Below are positions 50,013 through 60,578 of a stretch of 64,000 nt of DNA, piece after piece (positions within the stretch are counted from its first letter, which is position 1; every line of letters starts with the position of its first letter). The notes beneath the pieces were generated by a model. That model did not search any database and was not told the origin of the DNA. It saw only the letters and a program-made list of their open reading frames with translations. The position numbers were made by a program, and so were the translations under genes. This stretch comes from Bartonella sp. CM31XJBT (lineage in GTDB: Bacteria; Pseudomonadota; Alphaproteobacteria; Rhizobiales; Rhizobiaceae), in the NCBI RefSeq assembly GCF_028618555.1, contig NZ_JAQITD010000001.1, forward strand, positions 1 through 64,000, read 5' to 3'.

Positions 50013-50693
50013 ATGAACCACTATACTCTTTTAATCGTTGAAGATGATGATCTACGCCCCATTTTAGTAGAACAATTGCAAATGCATCAAGAGTTTAAAA
50101 TTTTCCAAGCAAAAACAGCAGAAGCGGGAATGAGAATAATCCAAGAAGAAAATATTGATCTCACTATTTTGGGACTTCAACTTCCTGATCTTGATGGTTG
50201 CAAAGCAGTTAAACAATTACGCTCCCAAGGATTTCGTGCCCCCATTATCATGATAACGAATTATGATACAGACTGCGATAATATTTTAGATCTTGAAACA
50301 GGCGCCAATGATTATGTGACAAAACCCTTTCGCTTTGCGGTGTTATTAGCGAGAATTCGAGCACAGTTGCGCCAATATGAACAAAATGAAGACGCAACCT
50401 TTCATATTGGTCCCTATACTTTTAAACTAAGACAAAAACTTCTTCTTGATCAATGCAACAATAAAATCTGTCTCACAGAAAAAGAAGCAGCGATCCTTAA
50501 ATGTCTCTATTATGCCAATGATAAAATTGTCAGCCGTGAAACATTGTTAGAACAAGTTTGGGGATATAATGAAAATATTGTCACCCATACTTTAGAAACC
50601 CACATCTATCGTTTGCGACAAAAAATCGAAAACGATCCCTCCAATGCACAAATTCTCATGACAGATCAAAATGGTTACCGTTTAAATCTTTAA
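50013..50693 (+). CDS. OmpR-type response regulator lacking the phospho-acceptor Asp
   Basis: A 226-residue two-domain regulator: receiver (about 4-118) and winged-helix DNA-binding domain (about 130-226, with a [17 protein letters not shown] recognition region). The acidic pocket (Glu10, Asp11, Asp12), Thr82 and Lys104 (YVTKPF) are present, but the position of the phosphorylated Asp in [13 protein letters not shown] is Gly54. It closely resembles a conserved rhizobial (CenR-like) regulator that normally has Asp there. I use the ATG at 50013, which has AAGGA six bases upstream. No sensor kinase is adjacent. Confidence 0.88.
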   Translation: MNHYTLLIVEDDDLRPILVEQLQMHQEFKIFQAKTAEAGMRIIQEENIDLTILGLQLPDLDGCKAVKQLRSQGFRAPIIMITNYDTDCDNILDLETGANDYVTKPFRFAVLLARIRAQLRQYEQNEDATFHIGPYTFKLRQKLLLDQCNNKICLTEKEAAILKCLYYANDKIVSRETLLEQVWGYNENIVTHTLETHIYRLRQKIENDPSNAQILMTDQNGYRLNL

Positions 50694-51180
50694 TTCGAGA
50701 TTTACTGTTTCAAAAATAATTTTAATATCCTAAATGAAAACAGAAACGAGATGAAAAAAACTTCGCGTATAATTCAAATGCTATTACATAAAACTTACTC
50801 TTATCTGTACTCTTATAACAAAATATATAACATTATGAATAAAAAACGAAATATTCAACATGAGAACCAGAAACAAAAATGCTTTCAAACCTCACGATAT
50901 ACTTTGTAACTTCTGTTTCACATACTTTTGTTCTTTCTAAAATTTTTAATATGTTCCGCATATAAATAATCGTGATATCTTTTAGCAACATTCTTGATCA
51001 TAACTATCATCTTTAGATGAGTGCTATTTATGATTATTTTTTTCAGAAAAACCGCTCCACGCAATGCTTTATCTCATATTCACTAGCCTAAATTGAGAGA
51101 TGTTTTTTATCTTTATAGTTTTCCTCCATTCTTTATGATTTTATCTCCTCTTAAGAGGTTGTATAATTAATGATATAACG
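50694..51180. other. Gap after the response regulator
   Basis: No gene or clear terminator is supported. AT-rich low-complexity DNA. Confidence 0.3.
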
Positions 51181-51182
51181 CT

Positions 51183-51370
51183 AAATGTTTATCCTAACGA
51201 TAAAGCCACTGAGCACCACCATCTTTACCCTTATAAAAGAACAAGCCGACACCATCACACACTTATGTTAGATTTCAATGTTGCAGAGGAGCCCTTGACA
51301 CTTGAGAGATGGTTCATAAGAAGCATTTTAATCCTTCCTTGTACAGTTTTTAACCACCATGAACCATATT
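51183..51370 (-). pseudogene. Integrase N-terminal remnant (copy G)
   Basis: On the minus strand the order is TTAAAATGCTTCTTATGAACCATCTCTCAAGTGTCAAGGG-like (51293-51333), then AAGGGTAAAGATGGTGGTGCTCAGTGGC (51206-51233), which still encodes KGKDGGAQW, then CTTTATCGTTA. Matches copies E and H in orientation and content. It lies about 240 bp beyond the methyltransferase 3' end. Confidence 0.6.
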
Positions 51371-51607
51371 ATGCAAGATCCCTTGGATCTCTACTATTTT
51401 TATGCTTACGAAGATACCAGCATTTTTTCTCTTAAAATGTTTCCACTATTCATGAAATATGGTTCAGTATATAGATACTTGAGATTTTTTATTCACATGC
51501 CAATTCCACATATAATGTACAAAAGAATATTTTTTAATTGTAAATGCAAAAAATTGAAATAAGAGAATCCTTCTATATTTGCGGTTCTTATGCCAAAGGC
51601 AAAATGA

Positions 51608-52378
51608 TTAATTATCTTTATAAATTAAAATATTTCGCACTTGTGGTGATAACGCAGGAATAAAAATACGTCGCGACTGACGACGCTGTACGAGCAAACC
51701 CTGATAAACACGTTTTTGTGCCTGACACATTAAGAGTCCACCAAAATAAGGCAAAAGATAGCGTGCAAATGGCTCATAAAAAAATGAGAACAACCGCGAA
51801 ACATAACCCGTAGAGGGCATATAATGTACAATTTCTTGTATTGGCCCAGAAACAAAATTTGTTTTTTCAAACAAACGAGTAATTTGTTGCCGACTATAGG
51901 GTTCGCCATAACCAAAGGGCGTAGTAATATTGCGCGCCCAAAAGCCAGAGCGATTAGGTACAATAACGATCAAGTGGCCATTGGGTGCTAAAACACGCCA
52001 TATTTCATTCAACGTTTCAAACGAATTTTCTGTATATTCTAATGCATGTACCAATAAAATACAGTCAACTGACGCATCAGGAAGTGGCAAATCTTCTTCA
52101 AAAACAAGCGCTGTAGCAACTTGCTCAGCACAAGGCCAAGGCGAAGCACCCTGAGAAGCTGGCATAAAAGCAAAACATTGTTGGGCACGTTCACGCAATG
52201 TAGACAGATAAGGAAGCGCATAACCCAACCCCATAATCCGTTTATCCGTAAGATCAGGCCACCATAAATTCAATTGGTCACACAGCGTCTTTTGCACACG
52301 CAGCCCAAGTGCAGAAGCATAAAAATCTTTCAGCGTAACGATATCCAACTCAACATACCATGTAGAAACAAATTTCAA
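51608..52378 (-). CDS. Class I SAM-dependent methyltransferase
   Basis: A 256-residue methyltransferase. The SAM-binding fold is recognisable from LPDASVDCILLVHALEY and the following WRVLAPNGHLIVIVPNR (motif region near residues 135-150). The C-terminal third is hydrophobic then basic, ending in RRQSRRIFIPA. In Rhizobiales this family neighbours gloB; the substrate is unknown. The start at a TTG (52378) has little ribosome-binding-site support and could be slightly downstream. Confidence 0.83.
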   Translation of the reverse strand: MKFVSTWYVELDIVTLKDFYASALGLRVQKTLCDQLNLWWPDLTDKRIMGLGYALPYLSTLRERAQQCFAFMPASQGASPWPCAEQVATALVFEEDLPLPDASVDCILLVHALEYTENSFETLNEIWRVLAPNGHLIVIVPNRSGFWARNITTPFGYGEPYSRQQITRLFEKTNFVSGPIQEIVHYMPSTGYVSRLFSFFYEPFARYLLPYFGGLLMCQAQKRVYQGLLVQRRQSRRIFIPALSPQVRNILIYKDN

Positions 52379-52600
52379 ACATTACAGATTTTCATATACC
52401 AAACTTATATGGACTTCTGCTCTTTTTCCGCAATAGCGAACATTTTAATATTTCATATTTTAAACTTAAATGATCAAAAAATCAGTACAGCAGGATAATT
52501 ATTGCCTTACAAGCACTTTAATCATTTTTGGGGAGATGAACTCCATAGAGGTTCTTCATACACTGTTTTTGACATCAATTAAGAAAAAAGCCAACATTGG

Positions 52601-55036
52601 TTAATTAAAATGAAGCAATCTTTCAAGATAGTTTTTTTCTTCTTCTGAAAGATGCTCTTTACCAAGACGTTTGCGAATTTCATCCAAAATCTGCCGCGTA
52701 CGCATTTGATCACTTTCTTGTGGTAGTGCCTCACCTTCTTGTTCTTCATCTGTTTTTGAAGAAAGTGGACGTCCTAACGGATCTTTAGGACCAGAATCAG
52801 CATTTTGATCATCTCCCGTTTCTTTGAGTGTTTCGCGCATTTTTTTCAAAACATTTTGTGCACCTTGCCTCAAAGATTCCAAAGCATCAGACTGATTTTG
52901 TATAGATACCTGATGATTTCCATTATCAAGAGCATTTTCCGCAGAATTCATTTTTTCTTCTGCCCTTTTCAACGCGCCCCCTGTTTCAAATCCTTGTTCT
53001 AATAATTCTTTTTCTAATGTTGATAATTCAGACTGCAATTCAGCTTGACGTTTTTTTAAAGATTTTTTTTGTGTTTCTGGCACATCTTCTCCGCGTTTTT
53101 GTTCCATCTCTAACTGATGTGTTTCATTGAGAATTTCTTGCTGACGACGCATTAAATCTCCAAGCTGGTCCATCTTTTCTTTCATTTGTGCAGATTGGCT
53201 TTTTTCTCCCTCATTTTGATTGCCTTTTTGCACATGCAAATGATCAAGCGTCTGTTCAACTTCCGCCAAGAGTTGTTCAGCTGCTAAAGAAGAGCCCGTT
53301 TTAGCCATTTCCTCAATTAAATTTAGTTTTTCTTGTAATGTAGATTCAGAAAGATTAGGACTTTTTGAGCTTTTAGAATTTTTAGAAACTTGACTATCCG
53401 GTGCTTTTTCAGCCAAAGCACGAATATACTCATCCATAGCTTGACGTAAATCTGCCATAAGCCGTTCAATTTCTGCCGCTGAAGCACCGTAACGCAGTGC
53501 ATCACGTAAAGCAGCTTGTGCTTGTTTTAACTTTTTTTGCACGGATTCAAGCTGATTATCTTCAATACCCAAAGCAATTTGCCATAAATAATCCACCACA
53601 TCGCGCAAATCCTCGTCTGTTTGTGCTAAAGAAAGTCTTGTCCACGCACTTTGTAGAACAATAAAATGCGATGCATTTTGCAACCCCTTTTCTGGACGCA
53701 CAAGCAAAGCAGAAAGCATATCCAATACACGCTCTTTCACAGAAGCATCAAGAGCTAATAGACGACGCAATTCAACCACTGCGCGTGCAACAGGATTCGA
53801 AAAAACACGCTGTGGTAATATCATAACAAAAGTTTTGCTACGCCCTTTCTGCTCCGCACCATCTTCTGCCACCAAAGTAATTTTGACTTGCGAACCTGCC
53901 CATGGATGCGCTGATATATCCTGCACCATTCGCATTTTCCCCTTTCCACCACGCGGAAGAAGAAGCTCTATTTCCGGAGCATTATAAAGAGAAGAAGCAC
54001 TTTTATTCTGAGGAAGAAAAGGCTCTATTTCAACAAAAGCCTTTGTCACACCATAATCATCATCCACCACATATCGTAACTCCAACGATCCCGTTAAAAT
54101 CCTCCCTGGTTTTTCTAACCAATGAATTGTCGGAAGCTTGTCCTTAATTATCTGCAAATGCCACTGCTGTTTTTTACGACGTGATGATACAAATAAATTT
54201 ATTGAATGCTTTAAATGTGTTTCAAAATGAACGATTGGATCATTCAAAGCTGTTTGTTCCGTTTTCTCTGAAAACGAAACTTCCCTCCCATCTTCTACAG
54301 ACTTTGCTTTTACTGTAATACCAGCTCCATTGACAACACGCACAACAACATTACTCCCTTCAGGGATTTCTAGTTGTGTTTTCTCATCTTTTGTCAAATA
54401 AATCGGTGCCACACCGGTATAAGCTGGGGGTGTTACCCAAGCATCAATCCGCATGAGTTTTTCATCAACGACAGGACGAAAATCAAAGGCATCAGCCAAA
54501 CGCCCCCCTTGTGAACCAAAAGAAAAACTAAAAGCGCACACAAAAAGAAGAGCACACAAAGCCCTCAAAGCCAAAGGATCATAATCCGCACTATTAAGAG
54601 AGATAAATCCAGTTTTTAAATGGTATAATTGCTTTGCCATTCGGCGTTGATGTTCACGCCAAATAACAGCACTAAAATCTTCATCATTTTCAGAACATAA
54701 ACGATCTGTCTGAATATTCAAAGGCTGGTGTCTAAGATCATTGACGCGTTCAAGGCGGCAATTTACTTCCCGCATTGTGGGAAACCGAAAACGAATAAGA
54801 AAAAACAAACTTGCCCCAGCACAAACAAGTATAACCCCAAGTAAGAGCAAATGTGACCAATAGCCCAAAATGCCAAAAAGTCCCAACCAGCTAAACGAAC
54901 AAAAGAGACTAAGAACGAGGAAAAATGGCAACAACCGTACCCACATCCGTTCAAATGAAAGGATCCCCCACATCAAAATGCGCACACACAAAAGCTTCAT
55001 TGCAAAACCTTTGATGTTTTTATTTTTCATAAACAA
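52601..55036 (-). CDS. TIGR02302 family membrane protein
   Basis: An 811-residue protein of the DUF4175/TIGR02302 family. Two adjacent hydrophobic segments (about 35-85) and a third (near 165) are followed by a periplasmic beta-rich region (about 190-420) and a long Gln/Glu/Lys-rich coiled-coil tail (about 480-811). The function is unknown. The TTG at 55036 has an AGGGG eight bases upstream; an ATG two codons later is an alternative. It lies next to lysA on the same strand, the usual rhizobial order. Confidence 0.85.
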   Translation of the reverse strand: MFMKNKNIKGFAMKLLCVRILMWGILSFERMWVRLLPFFLVLSLFCSFSWLGLFGILGYWSHLLLLGVILVCAGASLFFLIRFRFPTMREVNCRLERVNDLRHQPLNIQTDRLCSENDEDFSAVIWREHQRRMAKQLYHLKTGFISLNSADYDPLALRALCALLFVCAFSFSFGSQGGRLADAFDFRPVVDEKLMRIDAWVTPPAYTGVAPIYLTKDEKTQLEIPEGSNVVVRVVNGAGITVKAKSVEDGREVSFSEKTEQTALNDPIVHFETHLKHSINLFVSSRRKKQQWHLQIIKDKLPTIHWLEKPGRILTGSLELRYVVDDDYGVTKAFVEIEPFLPQNKSASSLYNAPEIELLLPRGGKGKMRMVQDISAHPWAGSQVKITLVAEDGAEQKGRSKTFVMILPQRVFSNPVARAVVELRRLLALDASVKERVLDMLSALLVRPEKGLQNASHFIVLQSAWTRLSLAQTDEDLRDVVDYLWQIALGIEDNQLESVQKKLKQAQAALRDALRYGASAAEIERLMADLRQAMDEYIRALAEKAPDSQVSKNSKSSKSPNLSESTLQEKLNLIEEMAKTGSSLAAEQLLAEVEQTLDHLHVQKGNQNEGEKSQSAQMKEKMDQLGDLMRRQQEILNETHQLEMEQKRGEDVPETQKKSLKKRQAELQSELSTLEKELLEQGFETGGALKRAEEKMNSAENALDNGNHQVSIQNQSDALESLRQGAQNVLKKMRETLKETGDDQNADSGPKDPLGRPLSSKTDEEQEGEALPQESDQMRTRQILDEIRKRLGKEHLSEEEKNYLERLLHFN

Positions 55037-55156
55037 GCATTTATCCCCTTTTATCGTGGTGCATTAAGATCATAAACCCCATACAAAACAATTTCTAGAA
55101 AATAAATTGTTTCATCAAAGTTTAGTAAAAATAAGACCCAAAATATTTAATAATGC

Positions 55157-56437
55157 TCAATCTAATTTGGGCTCAATCCAATCTGGAATATGATCACATC
55201 CTATCAATTGTGCATAATCAAGGCGTGGACGAATGACTGCATAACGTGTATCCTGAACCAAAACTTCCGGCACCAAAAGTCGACTATTATAAGTGCTTGC
55301 CATCACTGCGCCATAAGCCCCTGCTCCTGTTAACATCAAAACATCACCCGCTTTCAACACTGGTAAAGAACGTTCCAAGCCTAAATAATCACCAGTTTCA
55401 CAAATAGGACCAACAATATCAGCATTAATCAGAGGGGCATCTACTGGTGTTTTTTTCACTGGCATTACATTTTGCCACGCATCATAAAGCGTTGGACGCA
55501 TGAAATCATTCATCGCCGCATCAACAATAACAAAATTTCGTCCTTCCCCCTTTTTTAAATACACAACCGATGTCACCAACACACCAGCCTCACCAACAAT
55601 ACTACGCCCAGGTTCTAAGATAATATTAATCCCTAAAGGCGCAATATGTTTCTTTACCAGTGCTGCATACTCAAAAGGAGAAGGTACTGGATGCTGCTCA
55701 TAACCATAAGAAATACCAAGCCCGCCCCCAATATCGATATGGGTTATCGCATAACCATTATTCCATAATTGACGCACAAAATCTGCAACAATAACAAATG
55801 CATCTTCAAACGGTTTTAAATCACAAATTTGACTGCCAATATGGAGATCAACACCACACACATGAAGACCGGGCAATTGGGCTGCTTTTTTATATGCATC
55901 ACCCGCCAAAGACAGTGGAATACCAAATTTATTCTCAGACTTACCTGTTGTAATTTTCTTGTGAGTCTTAGCATCCACATCAGGATTAATACGTAAAGAA
56001 ATACGAGCCGTTTTTGAAAGCGCAGCAGCCCGCGCCGATAATTGTTCAAGTTCTGGCTCTGATTCAACGTTAAAACAATAAATATCTTGTGCAAGAGCAA
56101 AATCTATTTCTTTCACTGTTTTACCAACACCAGAATAAACAATATTCTGCGCAGGAATACCAACAGCAAGTGCACGCCGTAATTCCCCTTCTGAGACCAC
56201 ATCAGCTCCCGCTCCATTGTTAGCTAAAAGTTGTAAAACCGCTTGATTGGAATTCGCTTTAACCGCATAAGCAATTAAACTCGGCATATTATGAAATGCA
56301 TTCTGATAATCTTTAAAATGTGCAACGATTGCGCTAGCTGAATAACAATAAAAAGGTGTTTCAACTTTCCGCGCAAGTTCCAAAAGCGAAAGACCTTCAG
56401 CGTGGAGCACACCCTGATGATAAGAAAAAAAACGCAT
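55157..56437 (-). CDS. lysA: Diaminopimelate decarboxylase
   Basis: A 426-residue PLP enzyme for the final step of lysine synthesis. The PLP lysine is Lys60 (AYAVKANSN), with DIGGGLGISYG, EPGRSIVGEAG and the C-terminal CETGDYLG active-site Cys region. It begins eight bases after the lptM stop, behind AGGGAT. It is part of the argH-lptM-lysA-TIGR02302 run. Confidence 0.96.
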   Translation of the reverse strand: MRFFSYHQGVLHAEGLSLLELARKVETPFYCYSASAIVAHFKDYQNAFHNMPSLIAYAVKANSNQAVLQLLANNGAGADVVSEGELRRALAVGIPAQNIVYSGVGKTVKEIDFALAQDIYCFNVESEPELEQLSARAAALSKTARISLRINPDVDAKTHKKITTGKSENKFGIPLSLAGDAYKKAAQLPGLHVCGVDLHIGSQICDLKPFEDAFVIVADFVRQLWNNGYAITHIDIGGGLGISYGYEQHPVPSPFEYAALVKKHIAPLGINIILEPGRSIVGEAGVLVTSVVYLKKGEGRNFVIVDAAMNDFMRPTLYDAWQNVMPVKKTPVDAPLINADIVGPICETGDYLGLERSLPVLKAGDVLMLTGAGAYGAVMASTYNSRLLVPEVLVQDTRYAVIRPRLDYAQLIGCDHIPDWIEPKLD

Positions 56438-56445
56438 AAAAATCC

Positions 56446-56625
56446 CTATTGTATCAACCTATCAAGAATAAAAGGTTTATCTGTTTTGCCTTGAGGAACA
56501 AAAGTTCCTTGTGAAGAATTCACTCCTGTTGAAGGAGGTAACTCTAATGACCCTTTACGCCCACACCCAACGATACCCAAGCCCCCCAAAAGGACAATCA
56601 TCACCCCCTTTAATATAATTTTCAT
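56446..56625 (-). CDS. lptM: LptM-like (YifL) small lipoprotein
   Basis: A 59-residue lipoprotein. Signal segment KIILKGVMIVLLGGLGIVGC ends in the lipobox Cys21, followed by GRKGSLELPP, the hallmark of LptM/YifL. In E. coli LptM assists maturation of the LPS translocon LptD. It starts with an ATG behind GAGGACAG, and lies between argH and lysA as in many Proteobacteria. Confidence 0.85.
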   Translation of the reverse strand: MKIILKGVMIVLLGGLGIVGCGRKGSLELPPSTGVNSSQGTFVPQGKTDKPFILDRLIQ

Positions 56626-56676
56626 CTGTCCTCTTTCCTCATCTCGATCTCTTTTTTACCTTTAAAATACAATCAC

Positions 56677-58077
56677 TCAAGCGCTCACGAGACGCTTTTT
56701 CCAATACGCAATTTGCCGAAAAACCTCTGAAGGCGCTGTTCCCCCAAAGCTTTTGCGACTTTCAACAGATTTTTCAACGGTCAAAACATCAAAAAGTGTC
56801 GCATTGATATCAGGACAAATTGCTTGAAGTTCATCTAATGATAAATCATGGAGGCGACACTGTTTTTTTTCTGCCAATGCCACAGCACACCCTGTGATGT
56901 GATGTGCTTCGCGAAAAGGAATCTCTGATTCGCGTACAAGCCAATCAGCAAAATCTGTAGCTGTTGCATACCCTAAATCCGCTGCTTGTTTCATGGCTTT
57001 TTTATTCACTTTCAAATCAGCAATCATCCCTGTCATTGCTGCTAGTGATAATTCCAAACTCAAAGCCCCATCAAACACATATTCTTTATCTTCTTGCATA
57101 TCCTTTGAATAAGCAAGCGGTAATCCTTTCATCACCGTTAACAATCCCATAAGCGCACCATTCAATCGACCTGCTTTCGCTCGTACTAACTCTGCCGCAT
57201 CAGGATTTCTCTTTTGTGGCATAATAGACGAACCCGTTGAAAAAGCATCTGATAAATGAATAAAACAAAACTGTTCACTTGACCAAAGAATTATTTCTTC
57301 TGCTAAACGTGAAAGATGTGTTGCACAAAGAGCGCCAGCGCTTAAAAATTCCAATGCAAAGTCACGATCTGAAACACTATCAATTGAATTGCGTGTAGGT
57401 TCGCGAAAGCCTAGCGCTTTTGCTGTCATAAAACGGTCAATTGGAAAGCCTGTCCCCGCTAAAGCAGCCGCTCCTAAAGGCGATTCATTCATTCGCTCAA
57501 GAGCATCACGCATCCGCGATAAATCTCGACCAAACATTTCAACATAAGCCATCATATAATGACCCAATGTTACGGGTTGAGCCAATTGTAAATGCGTAAA
57601 GCCTGGCATAAAGGTATCAACATGTTGTTCTGCGCGAATAAGTAATTGCTCTATCAATCCTTTTAAAGCTTGTGCTATCTTTTGCGTTGCTTCACGTACC
57701 CACAAGCGAAAATCAACAGCAACTTGATCATTGCGTGAACGCGCCGTATGCAAACGCCCAGCTACAGGACCTATCAATTCGCTCAGCCGCGCTTCAATAT
57801 TCATATGAATATCTTCAAGCTTTCGTGAAAAAACAAATTTACCGTCTTCAATTTCTTGGCGAATAAGTTTCAAACCATGAACAATTTTTTCATAATCTGA
57901 TTGTGAAATGATTTTCGTTTGCGCTAACATAGCTGCATGAGAAAGAGAACCTTCAATATCTTGTCGATAAAGTTTTTGATCAAAATCAATAGAAGCATTA
58001 ATTTCTTCCATAATTGCAGCAGGGCCTGCCGCAAACCGACCACCCCACATTTGGTTCTTTAACTTCTCATCTGTCAT
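56677..58077 (-). CDS. argH: Argininosuccinate lyase
   Basis: A 466-residue enzyme splitting argininosuccinate to arginine and fumarate. Diagnostic segments are [10 protein letters not shown] near the start, [17 protein letters not shown], and the fumarase/aspartase signature [16 protein letters not shown] start at the ATG at 58077; an upstream TTG would add seven residues. A small stem-loop covers the stop codon. It is divergent from tlpA with overlapping upstream regions. Confidence 0.95.
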   Translation of the reverse strand: MTDEKLKNQMWGGRFAAGPAAIMEEINASIDFDQKLYRQDIEGSLSHAAMLAQTKIISQSDYEKIVHGLKLIRQEIEDGKFVFSRKLEDIHMNIEARLSELIGPVAGRLHTARSRNDQVAVDFRLWVREATQKIAQALKGLIEQLLIRAEQHVDTFMPGFTHLQLAQPVTLGHYMMAYVEMFGRDLSRMRDALERMNESPLGAAALAGTGFPIDRFMTAKALGFREPTRNSIDSVSDRDFALEFLSAGALCATHLSRLAEEIILWSSEQFCFIHLSDAFSTGSSIMPQKRNPDAAELVRAKAGRLNGALMGLLTVMKGLPLAYSKDMQEDKEYVFDGALSLELSLAAMTGMIADLKVNKKAMKQAADLGYATATDFADWLVRESEIPFREAHHITGCAVALAEKKQCRLHDLSLDELQAICPDINATLFDVLTVEKSVESRKSFGGTAPSEVFRQIAYWKKRLVSA

Positions 58078-58109
58078 ATTCTGAAAACACCCATCCAAAG
58101 GACAAAATT

Positions 58110-58805
58110 ATGATTTTTCAAATTTTCATCAGCAAAAAAAACAATAAAAAAAGGCAACTTTCCCTTGCATTCTTTATCATTGCATTGAGTTTATACGCAA
58201 CCATAAACTACGATACCAAAAGAGAGTTTTTTCTTTTCAATTTCATTTCAGCAGCACAAGCACAAGAAATAAACATTAATAAAGCACGAGCAGAAAAAAT
58301 GATGGCGATACGAAAAGCAGCAAAAGGCTTTTTTAGCCACATACGATTTGCTGATACGCCCTCAGATATGAATAAACTCTCTTTCAAGGATATTCTAGGA
58401 AAAGAGCACACACTCAGCGAATTTACTGGAAAACCAATGCTGGTCAATCTATGGGCTATTTGGTGTGCACCTTGCCGCACAGAAATGCCTGAACTTGCGC
58501 AATTAAAACGTGAATTAGGTGGAGAAAACTTTGATGTCATAGCTATTAATATCGATAAAACTGCTTCTCCTGAAAAAATTCAGCAATTTTTACAGAATAT
58601 TCATTCAGATAATTTGCTTTACTATCGCGATGAAACAATGGATATTTTCAACAATGTTAGAAAACAGGGGCTCGCTTTAGGACTCCCCATTACATTGCTC
58701 ATTGATAAAGAGGGATATCTCATTGCTTCTTTCAATGGTGCAGCTCCATGGGCCAATGACGATGCCAAAGCACTTATAAAAGCAGTCATTAAAGAAGCCC
58801 TATAA
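58110..58805 (+). CDS. tlpA: TlpA-like thiol:disulfide oxidoreductase
   Basis: A 231-residue thioredoxin-fold protein. An N-terminal membrane anchor (about 17-33) ends before the AAQAQE boundary, and the redox motif WCAPC has Cys119 and Cys122. The family reduces periplasmic disulfides, for example in cytochrome oxidase CuA assembly or cytochrome c maturation. I chose the ATG at 58110 (AAAGGA seven bases upstream); the frame is open upstream but would overlap argH. The argH-tlpA divergent arrangement is typical. Confidence 0.92.
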   Translation: MIFQIFISKKNNKKRQLSLAFFIIALSLYATINYDTKREFFLFNFISAAQAQEININKARAEKMMAIRKAAKGFFSHIRFADTPSDMNKLSFKDILGKEHTLSEFTGKPMLVNLWAIWCAPCRTEMPELAQLKRELGGENFDVIAINIDKTASPEKIQQFLQNIHSDNLLYYRDETMDIFNNVRKQGLALGLPITLLIDKEGYLIASFNGAAPWANDDAKALIKAVIKEAL

Positions 58806-58807
58806 CT

Positions 58808-59284
58808 TTAATAACCGCGTCTTTTTAAACGTTGTATAACAAGATCCAGTGCTGACAAAAAAGCAGAACGGTCTTTACGAGAAAAAGGACGGGGACCACC
58901 TATTATACTGCCCTGTCCACGCAAATCTTCCATCAAATTGCGCATCGCCAAAGCCTGACCAATTGAATTTACATCAAAAATACGCCCCGTTGGCGAAAGA
59001 CAAAAACCCCCAGCTTGCACAACCCGTGCTGCTAAAGGAATATCACTGGTAATAACGATACTTGCCTCATGCACATGTTCTACAATCCAATCATCAGCAC
59101 CATTGAATTCACCAGCAACGACCACTCTTTCAATGAGTGCTTCATCTGGAAGGGACAAAGAACGATTTGCCACAACAAATGTCTTAAGCTGATAACGATT
59201 CATCACACGATAAACTTCATCTTTTACAGGACAAGCATCCGCATCAATCAACAAAGTGATAGCAGGCTTTATTGGGATATTCAT
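58808..59284 (-). CDS. YaiI/YqxD family protein (DUF188)
   Basis: A 158-residue protein of the UPF0178 family, a PIN-like fold of unknown function. The N-terminal LLIDADACPVKDEVYRV and later ITSDIPLAARVV are diagnostic. I use the ATG at 59284; the frame is also open from a TTG six codons earlier. Convergent with tlpA (2 bp gap) and upstream of the YihY gene in transcription order reversed, 30 bp away. Confidence 0.88.
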   Translation of the reverse strand: MNIPIKPAITLLIDADACPVKDEVYRVMNRYQLKTFVVANRSLSLPDEALIERVVVAGEFNGADDWIVEHVHEASIVITSDIPLAARVVQAGGFCLSPTGRIFDVNSIGQALAMRNLMEDLRGQGSIIGGPRPFSRKDRSAFLSALDLVIQRLKRRGY

Positions 59285-59314
59285 ACCTTGGCTTTCAAGC
59301 AATAATAAGCTCTT

Positions 59315-60169
59315 TCATTCATCTGAATGTTGCAAATCCTTGCGATAAAACATTATCGCCGCGTTTATTTCTCCTCCCAAAATAAAAATTGCACTCAATA
59401 TGTAGAGAAAAATAATAGCAACCATAATAGATGCCAACCCTGCATAGGTAGAAATATAATCAAACATCGTTAAATATTGCGCAAAAGCGATAGAAGCCAT
59501 AAACCATATAAACATTGTCACCACTATTCCTGGTAAAATATCTATAATTTTCCGCCGCCCTGCTGGAAGCCATTTATGAACAATCAAAAGACTGATAAAC
59601 AAAATAACGATTGCAACTGTATAACGCCATACACGAATAACAGCAATATATTCAGTCATAAAAAAAGAATGATTTTGCATAATTTTGATCAACAAAGGCG
59701 CCAGAATCAATAAAAAGCTAATCACAACAAGACCAACAGCTCCAAGGATTACAAAAAACAGACTTTGAAAACGACAAAATAACAAACTCCGTCGATCAGT
59801 AACACGGTAAGCTTTATTTAAAGCCGTACGCAAAGCCTCTATCCCATTAGAAGCAAAATAAGCCGCTCCAATGACAGAAAGCGTCAACACACCTCCTCGA
59901 TGAATGGTTAAAACATTGACAATTTCCTGAGATAAAGGCTCTGCAATAACATCAGGCAATAACTGCACCAGTGCTTTAATTTTTTGCGGTGTATAGGTAA
60001 AAGCCCCTAGAAAACGAGCAAACGATGTTCCAAAAATAAAAAAAGGGAAAAATGCTAAAAGCCCCGATAGCGCAACATGGCTTGCAAAAGCACTCCCATT
60101 ATCACGCCAATAATGACTTACTGCGTCACCCAAAATACGATAGCTATACCAAAAGATATTTTTTAACAA
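59315..60169 (-). CDS. YihY/BrkB family inner-membrane protein
   Basis: A 284-residue protein with six hydrophobic segments. Family-typical stretches are HVALSGLLAFFPF, ASNGIEALRTALNKAY, and PGIVVTMFIWF. BrkB was named for Bordetella serum resistance; the true function is unsettled. A TTG (60169) appears to be the start. It precedes the DUF188 gene on the same strand. Confidence 0.85.
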   Translation of the reverse strand: MLKNIFWYSYRILGDAVSHYWRDNGSAFASHVALSGLLAFFPFFIFGTSFARFLGAFTYTPQKIKALVQLLPDVIAEPLSQEIVNVLTIHRGGVLTLSVIGAAYFASNGIEALRTALNKAYRVTDRRSLLFCRFQSLFFVILGAVGLVVISFLLILAPLLIKIMQNHSFFMTEYIAVIRVWRYTVAIVILFISLLIVHKWLPAGRRKIIDILPGIVVTMFIWFMASIAFAQYLTMFDYISTYAGLASIMVAIIFLYILSAIFILGGEINAAIMFYRKDLQHSDE

Positions 60170-60578
60170 AACTCAATACTTTCTGGTAAAACTCTTCCTC
60201 AGTCTATTTCAAGTTTTATAAAAATCATCAAAACTCTGCAAATAAACATTTTGCAATGTTGCAATATAAAGGTCAATAATCAATACGGTCAAGCCCGACT
60301 TTATACCAAAACAAAAACAATAACCCACTCTATGAAGTTCTACAACGACCTCATTTTTTGTTACTTCTACAGATCAGTAACCTCTTCTGTACATCATATG
60401 CCCTATAGAGAGCTAAGCAAGATGATCGTGCACACATAAAACCTTTTGAAGTCATGATTATCTGTATCGGAGCAATCGCCCCTCCTTTTTATTGCAATCT
60501 ATGACTGAATAAAGAAAAAACTTCTTATCGATTTCTAGAAAAAACCAACGAAATTCAACAAAACCCCCTTGCTTTTAT
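60170..60578. other. Gap between tyrC and the YihY gene
   Basis: No gene is supported. Possible YihY promoter region, but no convincing box pair was found. Confidence 0.3.
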
